Origin: Dehalococcoidales bacterium
GTDB taxonomy: Bacteria; Chloroflexota; Dehalococcoidia; Dehalococcoidales; RBG-16-60-22
Assembly (NCBI GenBank): GCA_028714335.1
Contig: JAQTMM010000013.1
Span: 1-36,236, forward strand
DNA: 36,236 nucleotides
Direction: 5' to 3'
A program made the position numbers and the translations under genes. The notes beneath the pieces are model-generated. The model had not been told where the DNA came from. It made no database searches and worked only from the letters and a program-made list of their open reading frames with translations. Of this stretch, positions 7,066-14,454 are shown piece by piece. How positions within the stretch are numbered: position 1 is the stretch's first letter; each line of letters starts with the position of its first letter.

Positions 7066-9266
7066 TGCGGACACTATCGGCAACACTCACGGCGGCGCAG
7101 GGACTCGCCAGCCGCATACCGCGCCCTAAAATAGTATTGACCCTGGGCGCGGTTACCTATACCTTTGAAGGCGGGAGCAAACTGCTTGAGTGTTCGCACT
7201 CCGAATCCGAAGACAGCCACATCAACACCGCCGTTCTGAACAACGCCGACAACGCCTTCGATACTCTGGACTTAAAAGGGTATGCGGCAACCTACAATGA
7301 CGGGTTTGAAGGGGCTATTGGCAAGGAATATTCTGCCCACGCCCCGTTAACTGTTAAGGAATTGCGAACGGATTCGTACAGGGGGCGGAGAATCGCCAGG
7401 CTATATTGTACCGGCATCCCTGACTACCTGAAGGAACAGCACGCCAACGAAGACTACTATCATCACCAGTCTTCTACGAAAACGGTTAAGGACCTGATAA
7501 CGGAACTGTTTACTAACACGCCCGTAGCCGAGAACCTTACCGAGGAGCAGGCGATTTATAACGGGTACGCCGCCGCTACCGGAGCCATTGATAACCGCGC
7601 CGGGGGCGGCCAGCACCGGATTATAGACGGGAAAAAGATAATAGGGCTGGCGTTTAAGCTCAAGAAAGCGGGGTCTCCGAGTGGAGACATTACCTTCCAC
7701 CTCACCGATGCCGACACCCAAACCGACCTCGCCAGCGTGGTATGGGGTAACGCCTCCGCCTTAACCACTTCTGTGGAATGGAAATATAAGGCGTTCGCGA
7801 GCCCGTATACAACCGACCCCGACCACGACGTGATAATCTGGTGGGATCATAGCGGAGGCGATAGCAGCAACTACGTATCGGGCGCGAAAAACGACAGCGA
7901 CTGCAAGGCCGGTGAACACTACGTTAACATATTGTACGCAGGCACGGACTATTTTGAATATATTTCAGACGAGGATTGCGCATACCGGTACGTTTACGAA
8001 TACGCCGGTATCACCGTATTTTCCGGCGAACCCGTCTATATTGTTGACTTCGACAGCGAGGACTCCTTAATAAACACATACTGTCCCGCCGACTCTTTTA
8101 TCATCAGGGAGGGCGATGACCGACTGACAATACTAGACAGGCTGTTGTGGCACACCCAGTGCCAGAGACGGTTTAAAGCGAATGGGCACATCAGCATCTT
8201 CGTACCTGTTACCACGGGCACAGTTTACGATAAAGTATATGTTATGACAGGGCACAAGTTCTTTGCCAGGCACGAGCAGGATGGCGTGGTTGAACCCAAT
8301 AAATACATCGTCAAGTCTCTTAAAGGCGCAAGCAACTCCTATACAGGAACAGCGACATCGGCTACGAGCTGGGGCCTGCATCCTGTGGCCGCGCCTATAG
8401 TGAGAATCGCGGCGGAAAGTGACGCCCAGTGTGTGTTAATGGCGCAGGCGCTGATATCCAGACAGGAAATAGCGGCGCAGCGGGGCGGCGCCACCGTCAA
8501 GGCCGACTGCGGGCTTGAACTTTACGACTACGTTAACATTGTCGGCAATACCAGCAAGGCCGGTAACATCGGGTACGCGGTCACGACCTATGACTCGGGC
8601 TGGAACGGGGGAGTGCCGGTTTATAACACAAGTTTCGGCTTTGGCGGGGTAGCGGTAAAGAGCGTGCCCGGAGCCCGTGCTTCCAAGTTAAGGGATATGG
8701 GATTAAATATTCAGCCTGAATCCCCTTATGTAACGCCGGAGATATTTCTGCCCTGGTCTATTGATGTAGCTAACGCTATTGAAAAGTTGAATATAGCAGT
8801 AGGATTGGAGGCAGCGGATACTCCGGCAGAAGTTTTAATACAGGAAGCTCTTGTAGGTATCCAGACACAGGCGGGGGCGCAAAAACTGGTATGGATAGAT
8901 GACCCCATTGATTACCTTTCAAGAGGCAATAAGACCGCTTCTAATACATGGGAGGATTGGGATATATCTGCATATGTTCCCAGTACGGCTTTTGCAGTGG
9001 TTCTTCTTTTATCAATTCATGCCGATACTATAGGCAATGACGATAAAGCATTATGGCAAGTAAGAAAAGCTGAAAATACAGATGGTTCGTACCCTGGTAT
9101 GAAGATGAATGATTATGCTGAAGATGGAGACATTGAATACGCTGAAGTGATAGTGGGTATAACTTTAGATAAAATACTTCAGTATCAATATACAATTACC
9201 AATACTTCAGGGACGGCACAGTTTGATTTTGTAGCTAGGATAGCAGGATATTTTCAGACAGGATAG
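7065..9266 (+). CDS. Large tail protein (tail hub/fibre-like)
   Basis: A 733-aa protein starting at GTG 7065, which overlaps the previous stop by one base; CGAGGTGG provides the ribosome site. The N-terminal sequence (RTLSATLTAAQGLASRIPRP) and the following beta-rich ~550 residues look like tail-hub or minor tail proteins. A helical stretch at ~560-600 (IDVANAIEKLNIAVGLEAA...VLIQEALVGIQTQAG) leads into a C-terminal jelly-roll-like domain (DYLSRGNKTASNTWEDWDISAYVP...) typical of receptor-binding ends. Base composition becomes A+T-richer from about 8740, where the C-terminal domain begins. This could mark an exchanged receptor-binding domain. It precedes the lysis genes. Confidence 0.6.
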   Translation: MRTLSATLTAAQGLASRIPRPKIVLTLGAVTYTFEGGSKLLECSHSESEDSHINTAVLNNADNAFDTLDLKGYAATYNDGFEGAIGKEYSAHAPLTVKELRTDSYRGRRIARLYCTGIPDYLKEQHANEDYYHHQSSTKTVKDLITELFTNTPVAENLTEEQAIYNGYAAATGAIDNRAGGGQHRIIDGKKIIGLAFKLKKAGSPSGDITFHLTDADTQTDLASVVWGNASALTTSVEWKYKAFASPYTTDPDHDVIIWWDHSGGDSSNYVSGAKNDSDCKAGEHYVNILYAGTDYFEYISDEDCAYRYVYEYAGITVFSGEPVYIVDFDSEDSLINTYCPADSFIIREGDDRLTILDRLLWHTQCQRRFKANGHISIFVPVTTGTVYDKVYVMTGHKFFARHEQDGVVEPNKYIVKSLKGASNSYTGTATSATSWGLHPVAAPIVRIAAESDAQCVLMAQALISRQEIAAQRGGATVKADCGLELYDYVNIVGNTSKAGNIGYAVTTYDSGWNGGVPVYNTSFGFGGVAVKSVPGARASKLRDMGLNIQPESPYVTPEIFLPWSIDVANAIEKLNIAVGLEAADTPAEVLIQEALVGIQTQAGAQKLVWIDDPIDYLSRGNKTASNTWEDWDISAYVPSTAFAVVLLLSIHADTIGNDDKALWQVRKAENTDGSYPGMKMNDYAEDGDIEYAEVIVGITLDKILQYQYTITNTSGTAQFDFVARIAGYFQTG

Positions 9267-9277
9267 GAGTTTTTGAG

Positions 9278-9583
9278 ATGAATGACGGCGCGGCGATGAA
9301 TGAGAAATTAGAGTTCCGGCAACGATTTGAAAATATGACACAGGAGGCTCGCATGTTCTCTTTGGCAGAAATGGTTTATGATACCAATTTAACCGTATCC
9401 AGAATGGATAAACGTCTTGACGGCGTTTGTACTGACGTTAACGACTACGGCGATAGGATAACCACGCTGGAAACCGCCAGCGGCATAAGCAAGGGCAAGG
9501 TAGCCGCTACAGGCGGTATCGGCGGTATCGTAGGGGCGGCCATTGCTTGGCTGATTACCTGGCTCTCAACAAGGGGAGGTTAA
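9278..9583 (+). CDS. Holin-like membrane protein
   Basis: A 101-aa protein with AGGAGTTTTTGAG before ATG 9278. Residues ~10-68 are hydrophilic and coiled-coil-like (DKRLDGVCTDVNDYGDRITTLETASG). Residues ~77-97 form one hydrophobic helix (GGIGGIVGAAIAWLITWLST) followed by a short basic tail. This N-out coiled coil plus single C-terminal helix layout matches XhlA/haemolysin-type holin-associated proteins. The gene after it encodes a cysteine-peptidase-like protein, making a lysis pair plausible. An alternative is a tail-tip membrane protein. Confidence 0.6.
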   Translation: MNDGAAMNEKLEFRQRFENMTQEARMFSLAEMVYDTNLTVSRMDKRLDGVCTDVNDYGDRITTLETASGISKGKVAATGGIGGIVGAAIAWLITWLSTRGG

Positions 9584-9584
9584 T

Positions 9585-10067
9585 ATGTGTGTCGGTAAAT
9601 GGTTCTGTTCGCTGGCTAAATCTATAGGCGGGTGTACACCCAAAGTCTACCCTACTGATTATAATGTCTATTCCACCACCTTCGCGGCGGTGAGAGATGA
9701 TTTAAAAGCACTCGGTCTTGTGTGTATGGATGATAACCTGCCGGACGTGAATTTCTATTATACCGATAGTGCGGACTGGAAAAAAATAATCCCTTACCTA
9801 ACCTATTCCGCCGAGTATTACGCCGAGAGCGAGCGCAAGGACTGCGACGACTACTCCAAGAAAGCATCCGCGGACGCTTCATTTTACCTGGGCCTGAACG
9901 TTATACAAGCGTGGGGAACCATGCCGGATGGATACCACGCCTTCAACCTGGTAAAAACAGATACCGGATACATGGTGTTTGAGCCTAACGCCGGATGGGA
10001 ATGCGCCGGGGAACTTTTGGAACTCGATAACAAATACGAATGGAAAGCGGATAAGTGGAAATCATGA
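9585..10067 (+). CDS. Transglutaminase-like cysteine peptidase, candidate lysin
   Basis: A 160-aa protein with AGGGGAGG in front of ATG 9585. Residues 85-91 (KDCDDYS), H118 in DGYHAFNLV and 132-136 (FEPNA) give the Cys-His-acid order of transglutaminase/papain-like enzymes, with candidate catalytic residues C87, H118 and E133 (or N121). The helix around C87 followed by beta strands is the expected topology. Since no other peptidoglycan hydrolase is recognisable and it follows a holin-like gene, a role as endopeptidase lysin is possible. Members of such families also process virion proteins. It has no signal peptide. Its stop overlaps the next gene as ATGA. Confidence 0.6.
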   Translation: MCVGKWFCSLAKSIGGCTPKVYPTDYNVYSTTFAAVRDDLKALGLVCMDDNLPDVNFYYTDSADWKKIIPYLTYSAEYYAESERKDCDDYSKKASADASFYLGLNVIQAWGTMPDGYHAFNLVKTDTGYMVFEPNAGWECAGELLELDNKYEWKADKWKS

Positions 10068-10498
10068 ATAGCCGATATCGTAAATTAAAGGGCTGGAAGT
10101 ACCAGCTACTTGACGACTATAAAATCTATGTTGAAATCTATCCCAAGACAGATATCGTGAACGCCTACCTGCACCTTACCACCGGCGGCCAGTTGACTAT
10201 TAATGCGGGGTATGCCTGGGACGGGGCTTCCGGCCCCACGTTCGATACCCCGTGTACTATGAGAGCCAGCCTGATACATGATGTTTTATACCAGATGATG
10301 AGGTTAGGCGCAATCTCGCTATCCTACCGCAAATACGCCGATACCTTGTTGCGGGATATCTGCATCCAGGACGGTATGAATAAAGTCCGGGCATGTCTTT
10401 GGTACTGGGCGGTAAGGCTATTCGCAGGGAAGGCCGCGCGCCCGGGAATACAGCGGGAGCCGGAAGTATGCGAACTGGGAGGCGATAATGCTGCTTAG
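10064..10498 (+). CDS. DUF1353 family phage protein
   Basis: ATG 10064 overlaps the preceding stop as ATGA; the in-frame GTG at 10055 is less likely. The 144-aa product carries the family signature YAWDGASGPTFDTPCTMRASLIHDVLYQMMRLG, then YRKYADTLLRDICIQDGMNKVRA. DUF1353 proteins are widespread in phages and lie near tail or lysis genes; their biochemical role is not settled. The conserved WDGASGP, HD and D residues suggest a hydrolase-like pocket, which is inference. Confidence 0.85.
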   Translation: MNSRYRKLKGWKYQLLDDYKIYVEIYPKTDIVNAYLHLTTGGQLTINAGYAWDGASGPTFDTPCTMRASLIHDVLYQMMRLGAISLSYRKYADTLLRDICIQDGMNKVRACLWYWAVRLFAGKAARPGIQREPEVCELGGDNAA

Positions 10499-10613
10499 AT
10501 TTATAGTTTATGTTCAGGTTTTCCAGGAAGTAATAGAAAATGCAGCAGTTTATATAAGGAAACTAATTGCCAGTGCTAAAAGCTGGTTTAAGCATGAGCG
10601 ATCCGCGCTGTAG
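10488..10613 (+). CDS. Small hydrophobic/amphipathic protein, 41 aa
   Basis: ATG 10488 overlaps the end of the DUF1353 gene by 11 nt and has an excellent GGGAGGCG site. The product begins MLLRFIVYVQVFQEVIENAA and ends with the basic amphipathic stretch IRKLIASAKSWFKHERSAL. A membrane-associating helix fits a lysis accessory role, but nothing more specific can be seen. It is the last gene before the operon terminator. Confidence 0.6.
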   Translation: MLLRFIVYVQVFQEVIENAAVYIRKLIASAKSWFKHERSAL

Positions 10614-10654
10614 CGTTAATCTGATGGCTTTAAAGCCTAATTGAATAGTAAGTA

Positions 10655-10689
10655 ATGGGGAGGGAAGGCAAACCCTCCCCATTTTTTTA
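10655..10689 (+). terminator. Late-operon intrinsic terminator
   Basis: A perfect 10-bp stem, ATGGGGAGGG (10655-10664) with CCCTCCCCAT (10673-10682), 8-nt loop, followed by seven T. It closes the late transcription unit. Confidence 0.95.
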
Positions 10690-10818
10690 TTTGTAGATAG
10701 TTTATCTTTTGGTCAATGCGTAAACAGCTACCGGAAAGCTACCCGGTGATGATGATGTTGAATTTCTCCGCTCAAAAATACCTATAAATAAATATTTTAC
10801 CAGTTAGACAAAAAGATA

Positions 10819-10847
10819 TTGACAAAAAGGTATACCAGTGTTATATT
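10819..10847 (+). promoter_or_regulatory. Sigma70-type promoter of the early region
   Basis: TTGACA (10819-10824), a 17-bp spacer and TATATT (10842-10847). The predicted start near 10854 lies just upstream of the ribosome site GGGAGGG of the RHH gene. The spacer contains the palindrome GGTATACC, so repressor binding would block polymerase directly. Confidence 0.85.
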
Positions 10848-10870
10848 AAAGATGTTTGGGAGGGTATACC
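10829..10870 (+). promoter_or_regulatory. Two GGTATACC operator candidates
   Basis: The perfect 8-bp palindrome GGTATACC occurs at 10829-10836, between the -35 and -10 boxes, and again at 10863-10870, overlapping the ribosome binding region. The 34-bp centre spacing is close to three helical turns. The gene directly behind encodes a ribbon-helix-helix protein, a family that typically binds short palindromes at its own promoter. Autorepression is inferred. Confidence 0.65.
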
Positions 10871-10872
10871 AC

Positions 10873-11037
10873 ATGAAAGAACGGGATACGGCAATCATAC
10901 CGGCAAGGGTCAAGAAAGCAAAAATAGAACTTATCCGTCACCGTGCCGCGAAAAAGGGCATGACAGTTAATGCCTGGTTAAACTGGGCGATAGATAACGG
11001 GTTAAGGAAACATCACGGCAAGATAATAGGAAACTAA
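10873..11037 (+). CDS. Ribbon-helix-helix DNA-binding protein
   Basis: ATG 10873 (MKERDTAIIPARV) is preferred: it has GGAGGG upstream and lies after the promoter. The in-frame TTG at 10819 is part of the -35 box. The 54-aa product fits the Arc/MetJ-like pattern: a short N-terminal strand (TAIIPARV), helix A (KKAKIELIRHRAAKKG), turn (MTVNAWL) and helix B (NWAIDNGLRKH). It is the first gene of the early operon and is preceded by two palindromes, so it probably controls this promoter. It shares the fold, not close sequence, with the minus-strand RHH protein at 24089. Confidence 0.75.
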   Translation: MKERDTAIIPARVKKAKIELIRHRAAKKGMTVNAWLNWAIDNGLRKHHGKIIGN

Positions 11038-11039
11038 AA

Positions 11040-11471
11040 ATGTATATCACGAGAAAAGGCCACATATACCTAAGTTCAAAATATCAACCTAAATACCCCA
11101 ACGGAAAACCGTTTTATTTAAGTATGGAACCAAATAGAAAAAAGGTTTTAGAACGTGATGGGCACCTATGCCAGATGTGCGGCGCACAAGACGATTTGGA
11201 AGTTCATCATAAAGATAATAGGGGGCCACACATAGCAGGAGCAGAGGCTGATAATAGCTTGTCCAACTTAATCACTCTTTGTCCCTCCTGTCATCAAAGA
11301 TTACATCGCAAGGTTATCGGAAAACATATAAAGATTCTATCCCTTAGAAAACAGGGAATGACCTATGAAGAAATCGGGTTGAGGTTTGGACTGTCAAGGC
11401 AACGTATTCACCAAATAATTCAATATCAAAACAAGCGCAAAGCCGCTGACCCCGTTCCAGTGACCGCTTAA
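11040..11471 (+). CDS. HNH endonuclease with C-terminal HTH
   Basis: A 143-aa protein. The HNH module spans ~40-90: C44-x-x-C47 zinc knuckle, H56-H57 (LEVHHKDN), N76 and C81-x-x-C84-H85...H89 (NLITLCPSCHQRLHR). Residues ~98-130 (ILSLRKQGMTYEEIGLRFGLSRQRIHQII) form a sigma-region-4-like helix-turn-helix. This arrangement is common in free-standing phage homing endonucleases. It starts 3 nt after the RHH gene with only a weak GGAAA site. It could move DNA segments between phages, but no intron or intein was seen near it. Confidence 0.85.
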   Translation: MYITRKGHIYLSSKYQPKYPNGKPFYLSMEPNRKKVLERDGHLCQMCGAQDDLEVHHKDNRGPHIAGAEADNSLSNLITLCPSCHQRLHRKVIGKHIKILSLRKQGMTYEEIGLRFGLSRQRIHQIIQYQNKRKAADPVPVTA

Positions 11472-11504
11472 TGCAAAATCTGGCAGTAAGGAAGGTAGAC
11501 CGTG

Positions 11505-11756
11505 ATGAAAATTACAAACAAACAACTAAAACAGGTTGTAATCGTGATTGCGATGGCGTTCGTGGCGTATCCGGTCTATGAACTCAGCCGCTGCATCATC
11601 ACCTACAACCTCATCGCCGGATGGGATTTTACCCCCATGAATTCATATCTCGAACTGCTTATTATCTGGATAGGATATACGCTTCTGCCTTTATTACTCA
11701 ACGATGCACTCGACTGTTTCTACCGGAGGGGGCAGAACGCCCCTCACACCTCGTAA
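11505..11756 (+). CDS. Small two-helix membrane protein
   Basis: An 83-aa product starting at ATG 11505 (GTG 11502 is an alternative), with AAGGAAGG upstream. Two hydrophobic segments are visible: VVIVIAMAFVAYPVYELS near the N-terminus and YLELLIIWIGYTLLPLLL in the second half, then a short basic tail. Early operon position suggests a membrane-acting accessory function such as superinfection exclusion, but nothing in the sequence proves it. Confidence 0.65.
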   Translation: MKITNKQLKQVVIVIAMAFVAYPVYELSRCIITYNLIAGWDFTPMNSYLELLIIWIGYTLLPLLLNDALDCFYRRGQNAPHTS

Positions 11757-11786
11757 AACGCAAATCCGACACGGAAAAGGAGAGAC

Positions 11787-12149
11787 ATGGTGTTAATAGC
11801 GGAAAGACAGGATGACCAGCACGAGCCCCAAAAAACAGAAGCCGCTTTGGCTATGGCGGCTATTTTAGAGGAATGGGGCTTTGACCCGGACTCTCCTAAC
11901 TGGCAACCGGAAAAGGTTATCCGTAAAAACGGCCTTATCGCGGAACTCCACAAAGCTCGTAAAGAGTTCGATTGCAAAGAATGCAGGGGGAAAATCAGAG
12001 CCGGAACTTATTACTACAGTATTTTCCATTGCGGTTCCGGCGTTGACCCCCATCCCGACCGTGTACATATAGAACACCTGGAACAATTTTTTTCCTGCTA
12101 TGACGCTAACGGCAACAGAATCAAATGGCCGGAGCGGGAACGTGGATAG
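11787..12149 (+). CDS. Small protein with CxxC pair, unknown
   Basis: A 120-aa protein with an AAAAGGAGAGAC site before ATG 11787. The N-terminal half is helical (KTEAALAMAAILEEWGFDPD). The C-terminal half has DCKECRGKIRAGTYYYSIFHCGSGVDPHPDRVHIEHL, with Cys and His residues placed as in a zinc-stabilised fold resembling PARP-finger or ferredoxin-like knuckles (C..C...HC...H). It overlaps the next gene by 8 nt. Not recognised further. Confidence 0.6.
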   Translation: MVLIAERQDDQHEPQKTEAALAMAAILEEWGFDPDSPNWQPEKVIRKNGLIAELHKARKEFDCKECRGKIRAGTYYYSIFHCGSGVDPHPDRVHIEHLEQFFSCYDANGNRIKWPERERG

Positions 12150-12303
12150 GCCGGAGTTGGAGCGGGAAGTCTTGAAGCGGCTGAATATCCAGAGGCCGTG
12201 CGACATTCCCGTATTCAAGAAAGCCATAACGTTAAAACCCACACCGGAACTGGAAAAAATACTAGCGGGTATGAAAGTGGCAGGCAAAGTGAATGACAAC
12301 TAA
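12142..12303 (+). CDS. Small protein, unknown
   Basis: GTG 12142 is chosen because GGAGCGGGAAC stands at good spacing and it overlaps the previous stop by 8 nt; the longer frame from ATG 12100 lies wholly inside the upstream gene. The 53-aa product (MDRPELEREVLKRLNIQRPCDIP...) is helical and charged. It overlaps the HTH gene by 11 nt, so three genes in a row are coupled. Confidence 0.55.
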   Translation: MDRPELEREVLKRLNIQRPCDIPVFKKAITLKPTPELEKILAGMKVAGKVNDN

Positions 12304-12583
12304 AAACGCATTCTTGCTAAAAGGCGATAAAGCCGTCAACCCCTATGACGTGTGGGTGGACGACTTCGCGGATAGGGTAGCTGCCCGAATCCTGCCGATT
12401 CTCCTTAGTGGCGGCAAACAACCCCGGTCATGGATGAATGTTAAAGAGGCCGCTAAACACTTCGGCGTGAGTGAAACCACCATCAGGGAAGCGGTGGCCG
12501 CTGGTGAAATGCCTTATACAAGAATCCGTGGACGTTTAATCATACTCGCCAGCGAAGTCCTGGTAAGGAACAACCACAAATAA
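12293..12583 (+). CDS. Excisionase-like winged-helix DNA-binding protein
   Basis: A 96-aa protein. Residues ~46-92 (SWMNVKEAAKHFGVSETTIREAVAAGEMPYTRIRGRLIILASEVL) match the HTH_17/excisionase (MerR-like) domain: a recognition helix after FGVSETTI and a wing at GRLII. The N-terminal 45 residues contain an amphipathic helix (FADRVAARILPILLSG) like those attached to such domains in plasmid and phage proteins. With no integrase in the genome, transcription control or replication-origin binding is more likely than excision. It is the last of a tightly overlapped gene set. Confidence 0.8.
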   Translation: MTTKNAFLLKGDKAVNPYDVWVDDFADRVAARILPILLSGGKQPRSWMNVKEAAKHFGVSETTIREAVAAGEMPYTRIRGRLIILASEVLVRNNHK

Positions 12584-12589
12584 ACAAGA

Positions 12590-12613
12590 AAGCCCCGGTT
12601 GCAGCCGAGGCTT
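12590..12613 (+). other. Hairpin after HTH gene
   Basis: AAGCCcCGG and CCGaGGCTT pair with one C/A mismatch around a 6-nt loop, 6 nt after the HTH gene. No T-run follows. It could be a weak attenuator or an mRNA 3'-stabiliser. The next 110 nt up to 12724 hold no convincing gene. Confidence 0.4.
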
Positions 12614-12724
12614 GAAGGAGGGGTATAGAAGCTAATTATTCAAATTCTACCTCAAACACAATGAAGACGCAAGTACTAATTCCAAAAGCAATCACACAAA
12701 ACCAGACGTGGAGGGTTATAAGAC

Positions 12725-12904
12725 ATGCAAGGATTCGTAATAACAGGCAAAGCCAAGGACGTGTTCCGGTTCATTGAAGAAAAAGCCAAGAAGGAAGCTG
12801 GGCAGAAAGCTGAGCAGAAAGCACGGCCACTCCTGGAAATACGGGAGCACAGGAACCCAGGGCAGGAACTTCAAAACATGATGAAGAGGGAAACAAAGAA
12901 ATGA
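12725..12904 (+). CDS. Small charged protein, 59 aa
   Basis: ATG 12725 has GGAGGG about 9 nt upstream. The product (MQGFVITGKAKDVFRFIEEKAKK...) starts with a short strand, then a long Lys/Glu-rich helix with a small repeat (EAGQKAEQKA). Its TGA overlaps the ATG of the YopX gene as ATGA, which supports both starts. Function unknown; similar leader-type small proteins often precede YopX-family genes. Confidence 0.6.
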   Translation: MQGFVITGKAKDVFRFIEEKAKKEAGQKAEQKARPLLEIREHRNPGQELQNMMKRETKK

Positions 12905-13413
12905 GAGAAATTAAGTTTAGGGCTTGGGACAAAGAACAAAAGAAAATGCTTTATAAAGATTTTTGTATAATTCCCACATCTCCTACTTGGGGCGCAACGC
13001 CAATTGAATATCCTGACCAAATTCAATTAAGTAGGATAAATCGAATAATGGAACAAGAACCAATCCCATCTGATTATACCTTAATTGATTGGTCTAACTA
13101 TTACGGGTTAACGAACTACCTTGTTCTTCAATACACCGGACTCAAAGACAAGGATTGGTATGAATCTGATTTATTGCTAGTACCAGATGTAGTATCTGAC
13201 ACTACTTATCCTCCAATAGACCCACCCTGTGATTTTAACCATATCAGTGAAATTGTTTTCAAGGAAGGCTCCTTTGGTGTAATGATAAAAGAACATGGAG
13301 ATATCTTCAATACTGGATTTTGGAGCTTTGAACGAATTATCACAGAAGTTGGAACTTTAGACGAAGTAATTAAAGTCGGCAATATCTATGAAAATCCCGA
13401 ATTACTTACCTAA
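12901..13413 (+). CDS. YopX family protein
   Basis: A 170-aa protein with both YopX signatures: MREIKFRAWDKEQKKM at the N-terminus and LQYTGLKDKDWYESDLLL at 76-93, followed by a beta-barrel-like C-terminal part. YopX proteins are common in phages of Firmicutes and form oligomers; their function is not known. The gene is visibly A+T-richer than its neighbours. It is followed at once by a partial copy of the inverted-repeat element B (13416-13433), so it may be a cassette that lost its left end. Confidence 0.85.
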   Translation: MREIKFRAWDKEQKKMLYKDFCIIPTSPTWGATPIEYPDQIQLSRINRIMEQEPIPSDYTLIDWSNYYGLTNYLVLQYTGLKDKDWYESDLLLVPDVVSDTTYPPIDPPCDFNHISEIVFKEGSFGVMIKEHGDIFNTGFWSFERIITEVGTLDEVIKVGNIYENPELLT

Positions 13414-13415
13414 CG

Positions 13416-13433
13416 TGAAGAGTTAGTTACGAG
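13416..13433 (-). repeat. Partial B element (B0) after YopX gene
   Basis: TGAAGAGTTAGTTACGAG matches the outer 18 nt of B3 (18382 onward) at 16 of 18 positions. It begins 3 nt after the YopX stop, the same position B takes behind other cassette genes. No A element was found in front of 12901 or 12725. Confidence 0.6.
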
Positions 13434-13443
13434 AAAGGAAATC

Positions 13444-14454
13444 ATGACAATCAATAGACTGCGGAACATTGTTAAAGTGAGATACTTTTCGGAAACCACG
13501 GGCGAATTAAGCGCACGAGAATATACATATTACTCGGTTGAACCACTCAAGGTAGGCGATATTGCTATCGTACCGGTGCGGGATTCCACCGGCAAGGCGA
13601 AGGTCAGTGCCGTTAATGTGCCGGAAGCCGAGATAGCCGCCTTCGCGGACAAGGTAAAAACTATCCCCGCCGACTCGAAGGTGGAGAGTAAGGAGAATCC
13701 ACCAGAATTATCCGCAGTCGGCGCTGAGCTTTTTCCTGATAATGGGGGTTGTGTAGAGCCTGAAGAACATGAAGCTGAAAGTCATAATCTCGACCTGCTG
13801 TTGTCAAGAAAGGCGGTAGCCATTGTCAACATCTCGCCGGAGCATGACCAGGCCGTGACCGCACTTTATCAGGAATCTCTATCCATCCTCGCCCATGCCG
13901 AGGCCTTGGCCATAACCAAGCCCGAGGACATGAAGCTGGCCACCGATGATATTAGCCTCATCTCTAAAGTACAGAAGGCAATCGAGGCCAAGCGCAAGGA
14001 ATACGTTAACCCCATCCGCCAGCACCTGGACGCTATTAACGCCGCGTTTAAGGACTTCACCGCGCCCTTGAACAAGGCCGATACCATCACCCGGGAAAAG
14101 ATAAAAACCTATAATCTCGACCAACAGCGGAAGCAGCGTGAGCAAGAGCAAATCAATAACCTGCGCATGGAGGCCGCGCAGAAAGAAGCGGCGCTAAATC
14201 AGGGCGAGCTCTCGGAGCCAGTGCAACTCGTGGAAGTAGTGGCCTCTCCCAAGAAGGTAGTCACCGACCTCGGCTCTGCGGCCATGCGTGATAACTGGAC
14301 GTATCAAGTTACCGACTTCAAGCTTGTTCCAGACGAGTACAAGATAGTGAACGCGTCCGCGCTCAACGCCTTCATTAAATCCAACAAAGACACGCGCCCG
14401 ATACCGGGCGTGAGAATCTACAACGACCCCGTGGTGGTTGTGAGGCCGAAATAA
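13444..14454 (+). CDS. Coiled-coil protein associated with phage recombination (probable)
   Basis: A 336-aa protein with AAAGGAAATC before ATG 13444. Residues 1-60 (VKVRYFSETTGELSAREYTYYSVEPLKVGDIAIVPVRDSTGKAKVSAV) resemble the N-terminal 3'-end-binding barrel of PriA-type proteins. Residues ~125-260 are a long coiled coil (EAKRKEYVNPIRQHLDAINAAFKDFTAPLNKADTITREKI). The C-terminal part (NWTYQVTDFKLVPDEYKIVNASALNAFIKS...IPGVRIYN) is a module typically found in phage genes next to RecT/ERF and SSB genes. An SSB-like gene lies 174 nt further on. A role in recombination or exonuclease regulation is inferred. Confidence 0.6.
   Translation: MTINRLRNIVKVRYFSETTGELSAREYTYYSVEPLKVGDIAIVPVRDSTGKAKVSAVNVPEAEIAAFADKVKTIPADSKVESKENPPELSAVGAELFPDNGGCVEPEEHEAESHNLDLLLSRKAVAIVNISPEHDQAVTALYQESLSILAHAEALAITKPEDMKLATDDISLISKVQKAIEAKRKEYVNPIRQHLDAINAAFKDFTAPLNKADTITREKIKTYNLDQQRKQREQEQINNLRMEAAQKEAALNQGELSEPVQLVEVVASPKKVVTDLGSAAMRDNWTYQVTDFKLVPDEYKIVNASALNAFIKSNKDTRPIPGVRIYNDPVVVVRPK

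Noticed and set aside
10819-10872. Longer N-terminus of the RHH protein starting at TTG 10819
   Set aside because: The TTG is the first base triplet of the -35 box, upstream of the transcription start.
11040-11471. HNH endonuclease as mobilising enzyme of the cassettes
   Set aside because: It has no A or B element near it and lies 6 kb away; a link is not supported by the sequence.
12661-12777. Short plus-strand frame from ATG 12661
   Set aside because: No ribosome site; the 59-aa frame at 12725 has GGAGGG and an ATGA coupling to YopX.
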